From positions 299,001 through 363,000 of the forward strand of contig JAMWET010001638.1 of NCBI GenBank assembly GCA_024036415.1: 64,000 nucleotides of DNA. Reading direction: 5' to 3'. Every line of letters begins with the position of its first letter. The first letter of the stretch is position 1. The notes beneath the pieces are model-generated. The model did no database searches. It was given only the letters and a program-made list of their open reading frames with translations, and was not told where the DNA came from. This document shows positions 44,636 through 56,124 of this stretch, piece after piece. Source of the stretch: Prochilodus magdalenae. Lineage: Eukaryota > Chordata > Actinopteri > Characiformes > Prochilodontidae. Made by a program: the position numbers and the translations under genes.

Positions 44636-45170
44636 AATGCACCCAGAAGGAATCAACAGACAGTAATGAAACTTGGTGGGTAGGTTTGACATTGTGAGAC
44701 ATAAAAATGATTCAGGTAGGCTGAGCATGTGACAAAAGGATGAGTCTTTATTCTACCTAACTGACCCAACAGCCATGATTGTGGATATTCAGTTAGACAT
44801 CTTGGCAGACGGCTGCACAACACAGGACTGCATGTACACAGACATTACAATGACTGGCCCTAACACCAAGTCAGTGTCACCAAAGACTGCACTGGTGTTT
44901 CCAGACTATCATGGAAAGACTCAGAATTACAGCAGATGTTTTGTGACGACCAATGAATCCACATATGGAGGCACTGTGCCCAAGATGAGTGTTGTCACTC
45001 ATCCCATGTCAAGAAGACCTGGTGGCATGTCACTTCCACCCTGGATATTGTCCATATCAGTTTAAATGTTTCATCATTTATTGTTCCTGGTAACCTTCAT
45101 CTTCCTTTCCAATACCACTGAAATCTGACACTTCTTTGCGGGTACAACTAATCCTTTGATGATGAGTGTA
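44636..45170 (+). mobile_element. Tc1/mariner derivative T1, copy d
   Basis: It starts TGCACCCAGAAGGAATCAAC with GGTGGGTAGGTTTGACATTG and ends with TTTATTGTTCCTGGTAACC, matching copy b (21005) in the opposite orientation. Its coding core (GACCAATGAATCCACATATG, GGAGGCACTGTG) is the nucleotide counterpart of the DNLRIRVWRHRG region. A 96-residue frame crosses it but is not the ancestral transposase frame throughout. Internally deleted like the others. Confidence 0.75.
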
Positions 45171-45348
45171 TAAAAACTTATAATCTGAGAAGAAGTTCTT
45201 AAAATAGTTGGGTTGTCAACTAGCTAACATTCCTGCTATATGGTCCATCCCCTTTACCCACAGTGAGCTTAAAGTTAGCTAGCTAACAAGCATCCCAGCA
45301 GTCAGCTATACTGACCCCAGTTTGCACAAATCCATATTACATATAAAT
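45171..45348. other. spacer
   Basis: Contains AACTAGCTAAC and TTAGCTAGCTAAC words but no identified element. Confidence 0.4.
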
Positions 45349-45543
45349 GTATCGCCACTGTCCAAAGGAAAATAAGTATCTCCAAAATGGGAACAGGAAA
45401 GGACATTTATAGGCTTTTTCTGTTGACCAATTCATCATAACTTTTTTACACAATGTAAATGGCAGCTGTTATGATTAAATGAAGCATAAAAGTAAAAATC
45501 GACTGAAATGAAGATACGTGTTTATCTTCGGACAGCAACAAAC
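45349..45543 (-). mobile_element. MITE family M1, copy d (inverted)
   Basis: The ends are GTATCGCCACTGTCCAAAGG and TATCTTCGGACAGCAAC. Read on the minus strand, the interior (ACTTTTATGCTTCATTTAATC) matches the plus-strand interior of copy b at 36331. About 195 bp. Confidence 0.75.
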
Positions 45544-46147
45544 AACTTGCTGATTCAGATCTGAATACAGATTTGAATACAGTCTAGTCTTTATTTTAGT
45601 ATACTTCCTGCTAACATCCTGTCATGACTTTCACACTCACATGCTTTTTGTTAAAAAATCACATTCATTAATTACTACAAAATGTGTCCCTCATAAATAC
45701 AGTACATACCTTTCTGAAAATGAATGAATAAAATGAACAGTGCAAAATACTAATAGATTTAAATAATTCAAGTTCAAATACTATTCAATTAACCAAAACA
45801 GCCCTTACAACAGTAAATGTGCTCCGTTTATGTCAGAAAGCACATTTGCAGTCATTACACTATGCAGCGCATTAAACAAGCCCTAGGTCAATCAGGAGAG
45901 GTTATTATCATAAATCATATCAAAGGTAAAGGGATTACTGTTGATCAGCTCATGTTGGGTAGCAGATTACAGTGCATTATGTGTGTAAATATTGGCATGC
46001 ATCACTTAGCAATTATGCACAGTTTAGATGTGGAGTGATGTTAATTAAGTAACGTTAGTGTATTATTTCCCATTGGTGGCTTGTGTTTTTCTTATGTAAG
46101 CATGGAGAACAGACAAATGAGTATATCTGTGTATCATACATATGTTT

Positions 46148-46190
<43 letters not shown>

Positions 46191-47380
46191 CACATATGGT
46201 ACCTGTATGCAGTAATCATTTAAATGCAGGGGAAATGTTCAGCAAGTTTTCTTTATTCTTGAGAAGGATCCTAAGGAAAAAGTGATATTTATGGTGTGTT
46301 CTTAAACTACAGAAATGTGTGCACCTTTATTCTCCTGAGTGTGTGTACATTTTAACATACATACCAATTTTGGAAATAATTGGAAACAGCAGTGTTTTTT
46401 TTTATGGCACAATGAAAATCTTCTACTGTTGACATACTGGCAAAATAACAGGGGTAAGATACTCTGAACTAGAATGAGTCCTCCTGGCAAAACGTCTATA
46501 AATTTGTCATCTAGGTTATGTGGAATTTTGAGTCAGTAAAATTTTCAGAATTTGTGTTAATTAAAACATTGAAAACATTATATATTTGAAATAAAAAATG
46601 TCAATTATTATTATTATTATTATAATATTATGTTTACTGTACACACACTCTTATCCAGAGCCATCTACAAGAGTGCTTTGTTGTCCACTAGGAGAATGTA
46701 TCCTATGATGCAATTATACCCTTATGCTGTAATATACCCTTGAACTAATGCTGTGATAAGACAATATAAATTCAGGCCTATATTGACAAAATTGTGTCCT
46801 GTCTGATAAATTTCCAATGTCAGGCCCAAATATGAGCATCGGGAGCTAGGGACAGGCATTGTAGGATGAGATGATGCTCTCTAGTGCACATATATAAACA
46901 TGGTAAGGAGAAAGAGGGATGCTGCTCATGCAGCTGTCAGGCAGAACAACGAGCCATAGAACACATATGTCACAATAGCATCCACTACAACGCAAAGCAG
47001 CGCAGCAAACACGTTACCAAATCGCTGACGGCTAAGCACTGATCACAGGAGCTACAAAACATTAGTTTACTACAGCTGCAATTTATACCTCTTCTGTCAC
47101 AGTGAAACTGTGAAATCCTGACATGTTTACACAATCATTCGCTCTTATTAATTTTTTTGTGAAATAGACAGCATATGTACTATTTGTGACACCTATGAAC
47201 AGGTCCACAGTCGTTCTGTCCTTTTTTCTTTCTTTTCAGATTACAAAACCACCAGTATCACACATAGTGCTTCTGTAACTATGATTTACAATTTCTTGAC
47301 CCTCCTCCTCAAAGATCTCTGATGATCCCAAACCATGTAAATTGTGTTCAGATGACATCAAAGGTCTCTCAACAAGAGTG
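45544..47380. other. spacer with (AT)n and a possible SINE tail
   Basis: (AT)n at 46150-46184, (TTA)n at 46606-46622, and CACTCTTATCCAGAGCCATCTACAAGAG-type sequence near 46645 that looks like a reversed fish SINE/LINE 3' tail. No supported gene. Confidence 0.45.
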
Positions 47381-47387
47381 TATGAGG

Positions 47388-47809
47388 CTATAACTTCTCA
47401 ATATGACATGGTGGACACAGTGAAAGAAAATATTGTGTAAACTGCCAGAAACAAACACCAGTGCTGAAACCAAAAAAGATGGATATAGAGTTAAGACATA
47501 TCATAAGTGCAATACAAAGTGTGGCTGTGCCTGGGGAAAGGCCTGACCACTCTTGCTGTGAGCCCATGTCACCCAGAGTGAGTACAGACACAAAGATCTT
47601 TACTGACACAAAACTACATTTTTCTGACACTGATTTTTAAGGTCCCTTCGGTCCACAAAGTCATCTATCTCCAGCTGTAACATCCTCTCCTCTTCCTCCA
47701 TTCTGGAGAAAGCAGTCGCCAAAGTTAAGCTGTGCTGAATCAAGGAAAACGCAGCTGACATGTGTGTGGGGGAGTGGTCACTGCAGCTCTTCCTCTCCAT
47801 CACCACCAT
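47388..47809 (-). other. two unassigned short open frames next to LINE 3' end
   Basis: Minus-strand frames of 69 codons (47809-47600) and 80 codons (47630-47388) overlap slightly. The first contains SRMEEEERMLQLEIDDFVDR, which looks helical and charged, but neither matches a family I recognise. They lie immediately downstream of the L2-like LINE in its reading direction and may be 3' sequence of that element or chance. Confidence 0.25.
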
Positions 47810-49770
47810 GCTTAGATTAGTGCTTGCTTAAGTGCTTCATAAAGAGACAGGTCTTTAGCTCACAGTTGAAGTCTGTAAGGGAGTTTGCTGTTCAGACAGC
47901 TAGTGGAGATTCAAGCCAGCATCTGTGTACCAGGACAGAGAAGCTTCTCTTCCAAGCATTTTGATGAATGACAGGTCAAGTCAAGTGGTACTTGAAGCTT
48001 GAATGTGTTGAGGTACAGATTGAATTTCTACCACTGTCAAATTAGGTAGAGAAGGTTTATATATAATTTGGGCATCCCAAGGAAGCTTCAGAGAGGAGCA
48101 GTGGAGTGAAGTGAGTGAAAGACTGAAGTCAAGCCATGCTGCTGCATTCCTGATCGGTTGCAAGCAAATGGGAAGACCGACCTAGAAATAGTTGCAGCTG
48201 TCAAGTGTTTGGATAAACAAGAGACTGAACGAGGACCTAGGTGCACTCCCAGGACAGAAAGGGTAAAATTCTTTGAATGTTGTAGAGGAGCAACCTACGT
48301 GACCAAAGTTAGGTTTGCAGTATGAACTGAGAAGGATAACTGATCATCTAGAATTACACCACAGCTTCTTGAATCTTAAATGAGATGGCAAGATCATGGT
48401 GACCTGTAGTTCCATGGATGAATAACAGAGGGGATATTACATCACTTGGAGAATCAATGAAAGTGAAAATAAAAGAGGGCCCAACATCAAGCTGTATGGG
48501 ACGCCAGTGAAGAGCTTGCTTGACCTACATGTTACATGATAGAGCTCAAACCACTTCAGAGCAGAGCCAGCGATTCCAAAGTTGGTATGGACAGACTAGA
48601 GGATCTTGTGGTTGACTGTGTTGAAGATGATGAACCAGAAGATTAATCAGAAGTGTATACAGTCTGATCTTGTTCAAGTCTCATCACTGCTATGAGGACA
48701 GTTTCTACTGAATGTGCTAGTTGAGGCCAAACTGGTTGGGGTCCTGGAGCTGGTTCTGAGGAAAAAAGAGACATTTGAAAAAACATACATGCAGTTTCCC
48801 TTTGTAGAAATATGACTAAGCAGAAGATAGTGAGAACTTTGAAGGGGATTGGTGTAAGCAAAGATCTCACTCCTCCCCCATCTCACAACTATTCTTACCT
48901 ATCTCTCTGGTTACTGCATAGAACAGCTGTCAGCCAGGGGACAGGTAGAGAAGATTTTGCTGGCCCAGAGGAGAGAGTGCAGAGAAGGTTAATTGCAGAT
49001 GAAAGTGAAGAAAGGAAAGTACATGTAGCTGTGTCTAAGGAGAGAGAAGGAGGTCAGGCTAAAGAAGGGTAGTTAGGGTAGTTGAAGCAAGAGGGAATGG
49101 AAGGAGTGCAGGTTATGGCAAGTGAAGAAAGAACATGAAGGTGTGACATGGACAGATAGAGAAGGGAAGGAGAGCATGAAAAATAGAAGCGATAATCTGA
49201 GCAGTGAAGTGGGTTACTGTGATATCCGATATCTGGCACAAGGGTTAGATCAGATCCAGAACGTTGCCTGCTCTGTATATTGGAGGGAACTGCTTCAGAG
49301 TGAGGTCAAGGAATGATAACAGTGGAAAGAGGCAGGATAACTACAGCTTGTCTGATGGAAGATTACAGCCACTAAGTAAAGTGGTGTTCCATCAATGGGA
49401 AGAATGGTTCATCTATTGAAGTTGCCTAGAGGACATAGAGAATGATAAATGGCAATGATATGAAGTTTAGTAGGGAAGGATACAGTAACATCACGGCACT
49501 CAAAAGCGAAATTTGAGAGGTGACAGAATGAGTGGATTGAAAACGGAGAGTGAAGCAAAATGTCACGTCCTAGACAGAAGCAAACCTGTGCCACCACCCC
49601 TGCCAATCTGTCTTGGAGAATGGTCATTTTAGGCAGGGGTGCTGAACTCATTGAGCTCTCAGGGGCGATCCAAGACTCTGTCAAAGCCAGGGAGCACAGT
49701 GAATGGAGAGATGAAAACTGGCTCCTGGACTGCAGATTCCGGAGCTCTCCTCATCCTGTTCTGACATTGT
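47810..49770 (-). pseudogene. L2-like LINE (endonuclease and reverse transcriptase remnants)
   Basis: Read on the minus strand from about 49765, the order of protein blocks is that of an L2-type LINE. First comes an endonuclease region with LALTESWIAPESS and then FECRDVTVSFPTKLHIIAIY (49684-49409; family: FE..AVTV..P.KL.I..IYRPPG..G.F). Next are reverse-transcriptase blocks: FNTVNHKIL (about 48625-48603; family AFDTVDH.IL) and GVPYSLMLGPLLF (about 48505; family GVPQGSVLGPLLF). Then a C-terminal block with MQPIRNAAAWLDF (from 48163; family LQ.IQNAAARL). The YADD catalytic box was not found, and stops and shifts are frequent. A dead, moderately old copy of nearly 2 kb. Confidence 0.85.
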
Positions 49771-50215
49771 GATGGCCATAAAATTACTGATATGTTCACT
49801 GGTATTGTGGTTCCTGTGATGATGAGAGGATCCTCTGGATATGTGAAATGTGCAGATAGGTATTAAAAACGTGTTGGAAGTGTAATTGAAGGGGCGTTAA
49901 AACAGAAAATTGCATGTACATCATTATACTTTAATTTGAGAGTTCAGTACAAGTGACATGCTGTGAACCTCAAACACAGAAATCTCCTTCTTCAAATACA
50001 AATCCTGTCCTATCACAAAAGTGGGCAGAAAAGCAAGCCCTATCCAAAATACTACACTGTGTCATAATAGTCTTGACCACCCAAATGTCTACCAGAATGG
50101 CGACCTAAAGTGACGCCTACAAAATGTACAAATACCAACTCAAGTTTCAGCCCAGCAGAAACAGAAACGGACTGTATGTGGAGAAATCCACTATTACAAG
50201 GGATTTCAGCACTTT
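49771..50215. other. spacer, nothing recognised
   Basis: No repeat or frame of note. Confidence 0.5.
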
Positions 50216-50643
50216 TCATTCATGTCCATGCCATTCCCAGTTATCTGTCTGTAGGCATGGTTGATGTTCATCTTTAAATGAAACTGTCTTGCAATTCGCC
50301 AGCTTCTTAATTAAATATTCTGTTCCACCCCAAATGCTAAATGCTAACTTATACTGGCACTGGCAGACTGGACAGAAATGTACTTTCCATGCTGCAAAGG
50401 TAGTCATGCCTTTCCAAGGAGTTGCAAACAGGCATTGTTGATGTTCATCTTTAAACAAGGGTGAAATTGTCTTCTTATTTGCCAGTTTCTTAATTGAATG
50501 TTCCATTCCACCTTAAATGCCACAGCTTGCTCACGTGCCAGAATGTCCCTGTGGCACCATTTAAGATGGAACGTAAAATTTGCAAAAAATGTTGAATAAA
50601 GATCCCATGTCATTAAAAAGTTCCTAGGCAACTTGAAATCCAA
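50216..50643 (-). repeat. 177-bp tandem duplication with in-frame open reading
   Basis: TTGATGTTCATCTTTAAA occurs at 50261 and again at 50438 (177 bp apart, a multiple of three). The following segment (GCCAGCTTCTTAATTAAA versus GCCAGTTTCTTAATTGAA) is repeated with a six-base length difference. The minus-strand frame of 96 codons (50506-50216) stays open across both copies and reads LIKKLANCKTVS...KDEHQPCL and SIKKLANKKTIS...KDEHQQCL. A third, weaker upstream piece continues to 50640. The product is not recognised. It may be a fragment of a mobile-element protein. Confidence 0.6.
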
Positions 50644-50774
50644 AATGTTAGGTGCTCTGCACAGTTCATTCCAGACAGTTCATCATATTTTGGACAATAT
50701 TAAGGCTTCAGACAACACAGAGAAGGGAAGAGAACCGGAATTCCATCTTAACTACCATTAAAACCCCAGTAGCA
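50644..50774. other. short spacer
   Basis: Nothing recognised. Confidence 0.4.
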
Positions 50775-51385
50775 ACCTGTATGTATGGATCAGACAGCAC
50801 ACTGTGTCCACCCACTCCTACCTTGCTGGTCCACCTTGTAGATGTGAATGTAGAGAAGATAACTCTTCTGCTGCTGTTTGTGTTGGCCATCCCCTAGACA
50901 TTCATCAGTGGTCCCAGGACATACCCACAGAATGCTGTTGGCTGCAAGGTTGTGGTTGGTGGACTATTCTCAGTCCAGCAGTGACACCAAGGTGTTTAAA
51001 ACTCCAGCAGCATTGCTGTCTCTGATCCACTCAAACCAGCACAACACAGCAGTGGGCAGCATCATGAAGAACTAGGGTACCAACACATGACCAACAGAAA
51101 CAGTTGAGCTCTCATCTACAAGGTGGACTAGCAAGGTAGGAGTATTTTAATGAAGTGGACAGTGAGTGGACACCTCTGTGTCTGATTAACTCACACCAGC
51201 ACAACACACACTAACACACCACCACCATGTCAGTATCAATACAGCGCTGAGAGTGAACCACCACCCACATAATACCTGCCCTGTGGTGGTCCTGTGGGGG
51301 GGTAACAGAGTAACAAAGTCTGTATCTGTAGAAAAAGTACAAAGTGTTTCTATATGGTAAATAGAGCTGATCAAACAATGACGTA
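50775..51385. mobile_element. palindromic dispersed repeat, copy 4 (longest)
   Basis: Inverted arms: CCACCTTGTAGATG ending at 50844 faces CATCTACAAGGTGG starting at 51113, and CCACTCCTACCTTGCTGG faces CTAGCAAGGTAGGAG. The right end carries CACACTAACACACCACCACC and AATACCTGCCCTGTGGTGG, shared with copies at 1640, 7806 and 16236. About 610 bp with no frame of note. Confidence 0.8.
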
Positions 51386-51497
51386 TCTACATTATGCAAT
51401 AATAAAGCCTAATCCCAAACTTAACCTCAAGGTTATCCCCAGGAACCAAAAAGAAATGGTTTTGGTCTTTCAGCTTTAGACAAAATGATATGATTTC

Positions 51498-51528
<31 letters not shown>

Positions 51529-52879
51529 GTACACATAAACACCCACAGACACATATGCACATACAACACGTCACTCAGGAATGTCTGAGCGGCCTGCGCA
51601 ATGATCAGGTCAGGAACTGGAGCACAAATATAAACTGATGGATTGCAGATGAGAGCCTGAGCTCCTTGGAATCGTCTCCATGACGATGACTCCCTGTTTG
51701 ATTGACAGGTAGCACTACATCATGTCATTTACCAGTCAGCCGCCTCCCAGACTCACTCATCTGAGGGGAAATACTGGAAATAAAAGACAGCATAAACGAG
51801 ATTGAAGGAGAAAAACAAAATGGAAGAGAGGAGATGCATATGAGCACTCTTTATTCATGGGTTTACTTGGAAGTATCAGACAGTTCAACAGCAGATAGGA
51901 GGAACACATATTCATTTTCATATATATATAAACATGTACATATACACACACACACACACACACACAAAAGAGACACATCATCCTTCCATCATATCATGTT
52001 GAGATGTCATTGCAATTTACAGACTAACACATTGAATTTATATAAGAAATAAAGCATTCTGGTTTGGAGATGACTGTCAAAGCAATATGATGTTCAAATT
52101 ACTATATAACCACATGCCATATATGAGCACCCACAAGCTTATACAGATTCAAATTCAATTTCATACAATGGCGCTCTATGTATTTCGTTGCTTATATTGA
52201 CAAACAAATCAATAATATACAATAGAAATTATATAAATAAAAGACCATCTCATATAAAGATTGCTAAGGTCCAACCACCAACAAGAAGGCAGCACCATGT
52301 TTCATTTCATTTACATCTTGCTGATTTGCTGAAAACACACAGGAACTTAGCATTAACTAATCTGCAGTGTGTGCTGATCTTAAACCTCTCATATTTAACC
52401 ATGTTGTATCATTAGTCTAAATAAGGTCAGAGAACTTGGTGCTCCTCGTTGTAATGATCTGTAGACTAGTATTTCCATTATTTTGCACTGTTTATTGTTT
52501 GCCTTCATTTACAAAAGGCATGCAAACATTCGTCCAGAAGGCACATCATGTTACCAGTACAACTGAAATATCGAAATTGCTAATACAATCTATGGCTTGA
52601 AAATATAACTGAGTAGAAACCTGGGATACAGTGATGGCACATTTATTCTTGCTTATATCTGCAGTGCCAGTTGCTGCAAAATCACACTGAGGACTGTAAA
52701 AGCAGCAGTCATTTGAAAGCGGTGTTGGATGGCAGGCATGGCATTTCTAGTGGAGGGCAACTGCACATGCCTGGCTTCACAATTTTTCAAACTGAATATA
52801 CAACAACAAGTACCATTGATGGAAACTGGTATGGAAAATGCAGGTTTGTTTACTTGGTTTGCTAGAAAGAATGCTTAAA
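51386..52879. other. spacer with (AT)n and (CA)n
   Basis: (AT)n at 51498-51522 and (CA)n at 51943-51966. A GC-balanced stretch at 51560-51740 (GACTCCCTGTTTGATTGACA) could be regulatory. No supported gene. Confidence 0.45.
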
Positions 52880-53710
52880 GAATGTGTGTAGGACAATCTT
52901 ATTCTTGTTGGAGAAGACTGTGTTTGGTAAAGATATAATGTAGAATGTAGAAATAATGCAGAAGGTTGGTGTAGCGGATAACAGCGCTACCCGTCAGGGA
53001 GCTGTCACCACTTGTGGGAGACTGGGGTTCAAATCCCGGTCTGAGTGACTCTACTGTGCTACACCAATAAGAGTCCTTGGGCAAGACTCCCAACACTACA
53101 TTGGCCTCCCTGTGATATGATTAACCTTGTAAGTTGCTCTGGATAAGCGTGTCATATAAACGCCATAAATGTAGAATGACTGAGAGTTTTGGAAATGGTG
53201 TTTAATGGAGAACGTAGGTGTATACTGGTTCAGAGCAAGGTATGTGGAGGATGGAAAGCAATAGTGCTGAAGAATAAAATGAAGTGGTGTTTAAGGGAGA
53301 ATGATGCAGTTGGTAAAGAATGACAATGTCTAGTGGAGAATGTGTGTTTGGTGGTTAATGATGGTGTTGGAGAATAACAGGATTAAGGGACAAAAGTGAT
53401 GTTTGGTTGAGAACCTGGTTATTGGTAAATAAAAGTTTTTTTTTTATTATTTCTTGTGGAGACTGCTGTGTTCAGCAAAGATCAGTTTGGTTATTGTAGA
53501 GATTTATTATGGAAAACTGTGTTTTCTGTGTTTCTGAAAACTGTTTGTGTTTGTTGATGTTTGGTACAGAATTATGAGTAAGTTGGAGAATGGTGGTGTA
53601 TTGGAGGGAAGAACATTGCATTTGGTGAAGAAAGTTTGTTTTTGTGTGTTTGTTAAAGAGTGATTGTATTTGTTGGAGAACACTGTGTATGTTAGCGAAG
53701 GATGGGTTTC
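52880..53710 (+). repeat. degenerate 20-bp minisatellite, site 2, interrupted by a SINE
   Basis: Phrases such as TTGGAGAAGACTGTGTTTGG, GTGGAGAATGTGTGTTTGG, GGTGTTGGAGAATAACAGG, GATGTTTGGTTGAGAAC and TTGGAGAATGGTGGTG recur with a spacing near 20 bp. The plus strand is rich in G/T/A and poor in C. The SINE at 52965-53172 interrupts the array. The family is the reverse-strand partner of the array at 26672. Confidence 0.65.
52965..53172 (+). mobile_element. tRNA-derived SINE, copy 3 (inserted in minisatellite)
   Basis: Head GGTTGGTGTAGCGGATAACA, B box GGGGTTCAAATCCCGG, body CACCAATAAGAGTCCTTGGG and tail GTAAGTTGCTCTGGATAAGC. AATGTAGAATG occurs near both boundaries (about 52939 and 53167) and may reflect a target duplication. 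Confidence 0.88.
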
Positions 53711-53739
53711 TGTCCCTAGACAGCAAATATATCTAATTC

Positions 53740-54010
53740 AGCAATCAGAACCTAATGTACTGTCAGCTGCATTGCCTTTTTACTTTAATTTGCCATAATT
53801 GAGTCGTTTCATTCCCAATCATGTTGGCAGCTAATTTTCTGTTTGATTAAGTAACATGCAGTTGTTTAATTTTGTGTAATAATTATCCATTCTTTATCAA
53901 GCCCTCGATTTTTGTGATCACATGTCGACATAATTTTGCTGATAAATATTATGAGAGGAAAGACAATAAATGGAGAGAGACATGGGCATAATGTGATATG
54001 AACTGGACCA
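53740..54010. promoter_or_regulatory. candidate conserved noncoding element
   Basis: Non-repetitive, AT-rich but motif-dense DNA: TTGCCATAATTGAGTCG, CAGCTAATTTTCTG, GTAATAATTATCC and GATAAATATTATGAG (homeodomain-like TAATT cores), plus GTTTGATTAAGTAACATG. No frame. It sits between the decayed minisatellite and the CA array, both fast-evolving. In texture it is one of the two strongest conserved-element candidates in the window. Confidence 0.45.
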
Positions 54011-54059
54011 GATGGTTGTTTAAGAAAATAACAAAAAAAAAAGGAAAAAACCCATACAT

Positions 54060-54194
<135 letters not shown>

Positions 54195-54219
54195 AACAAA
54201 TAACAACAACCCTGTTTTT

Positions 54220-54480
54220 CTTCAGAAATGGGCTTTAGTGCAGGAGACCAAATTATCTCCCTCTTTACCCTCTAATGACCTCATCACCGTGTGCCATTTT
54301 GCCATTTCTCTTACGTCTGAGCACCATGTCATCAGCAAGCTCTTTTTTTTTCTTTCATTTTTTTTCTGAAATGCATCTAGGCCAGATGCATTATGAAAGG
54401 TCATCTCCATTAAAAACAGCACTTTCTTAATGTCACAGCACTTTAAAGACTACCACCGCATTATAGCACTGCATCAGTCA
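54220..54480. promoter_or_regulatory. candidate conserved noncoding segment
   Basis: Non-repetitive apart from two T-runs (about 54342-54364). It contains GACCAAATTATCTCCC, CTCTAATGACCTCATCACCG and GCATTATGAAAGGTCATCTC. Together with 53740-54010 it may be one element split by the CA array. Inference only. Confidence 0.35.
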
Positions 54481-54509
54481 AACGTTGTACTTGTGTTGAT
54501 ATTGCATTT

Positions 54510-54510
<1 letters not shown>

Positions 54511-54588
<78 letters not shown>
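54511..54588. repeat. (GATA)n microsatellite, ~19 copies
   Basis: A perfect GATA tract of 78 bp, the same motif as the 207-bp array at 2832. Confidence 0.97.
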
Positions 54589-55995
54589 TGCTAATGTATT
54601 TAATTTTATTTAATTTATTTATTATAATTTATGTGATTTATGTAATTAGACATTTGGTGTTCCAATAGCACTATCAATTTGAAAATCTGCTCTTTGTCTT
54701 CATATCAGAACCACCCGCATCCACATTCACTATTGGATCATCTAGACTGCAGCCTGACTTCACACTTAGCCACAAAGCTTTTGTTAAATCTGTGCTTCTC
54801 CTGAGAAACACGGATCTGACAGCAAGCTAGGAATAAGAACATCACATTTTTGGACCAAGGATGGTCAACTCGAAGGGTAAGTGCATTATAGCAAAATTTA
54901 AATCACCCTCTTCAGGTCAAGTATTGATTTCACCTCAGTCAACTTGAAATTTGGGTGACCTTGAAAGCTGTAGTAACATTGTGTATGGGAATTTGTGGTG
55001 AATACTACAGAGTATTTATTCACTTGTAGGCGGTGGGTTGAATTTGTTTTTGTTTGCATCCGTAAGGTGATGTTTGGTTATTAATAAATGACGGTGATGA
55101 TAAACAAACTGCCAATATAATGACAGTATAGCCAGAGATAACTTCAGTCATGTAGGTTGTTTAAGACAGGGTGTACAGCCACAGGCTAGTTGTAGTGGTT
55201 AGCGGTTTGGTCATGGATGCATTCACAGTTTTGTGGAAAAGTTAACAGACAGGGTATGAGGGTAAGGGGTTAGATCCCATTGCAGCAGGAACATTTTTTG
55301 CCCCTTGTGACACCACTCGTATCTGATAGAATAGACTATCATAGTGAAACTGAGATCACATAATGCAACTATTTCTCTTTGCTTGCTTGCTGATGTATGG
55401 AAGCATACGGTCATACGTGTCTACCAGCAGTGCCAAAAATCCCAGTCTACAGGAAACTGTCCTCAGAATTGGGCCAAGGAAGGCATCCACCAAATCTGGC
55501 CCAACTGCACAACTCTTTGATTCAAGAGTAGCTGAACATTGATGTCACCTACATTTAGAAACTTGTCTAGTACATGCCAAATTCAATTACAGCTGTTATT
55601 CATGCACATGGGGCATTGCCCTTAGGTACGTTTCAGGCACATGTGATTAAGTTTCCCGTATTAACTGTAGTTTATTAAAGGAGGTGTAATGGGGAGCTAG
55701 TAGTCATAGTTAACTGTCTTTGACACAAACTCATTTGGTGCTAAAGTACTGCAAAGATCATTTCATGGACCCTTCTATGCTTCATTCTACGGTTATCCTT
55801 GTAGACTAGGATCAGAAGATCACTACTAGCAGGACCAATTAACTTGTGGCATCTAACTCACGTTAAGAGCCCAGTGATGATCAACAGGAGCATGATGTTT
55901 ACTTGGTGACCACTTGCTAAACTACTGTAAGCTTTTCTGTCAGCATGTCTTTCAGTTTTCTAGATCTCATTCCAACCAAATGCTGACCTGTAAAA
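54589..55995. other. spacer with a possible tRNA-like SINE trace
   Basis: GTTGTAGTGGTTAGCGG (near 55189) and GGGGTTAGATCCCATTGC (near 55266) resemble the A and B boxes of a tRNA-derived SINE, but they are 70-80 bp apart and the body is unrecognised. No supported gene elsewhere. Confidence 0.35.
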
Positions 55996-55999
55996 CTTG

Positions 56000-56124
56000 T
56001 GTACTGTGGAACCTGATGACAAAGTCCTGTCCCAAAAGTGCTGTGTTGTAGAACCTGGCAATGAGGTTCTACCACACGAGTGTTGTGCTTTGGAATCTGG
56101 TGTTGAAGTCATTGCATGTGGTAG
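56000..56124 (+). repeat. three 42-bp tandem units in an open frame
   Basis: Three successive 42-bp units start at about 56000, 56042 and 56084. In one frame they read CTVEPDDKVLSQKC, CVVEPGNEVLPHEC and CALESGVEVIAC. The frame stays open for 94 codons to 56281. The product is unrecognised. The 14-residue Cys-spaced repeat could come from an element protein or a minisatellite that happens to be open. Confidence 0.6.
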
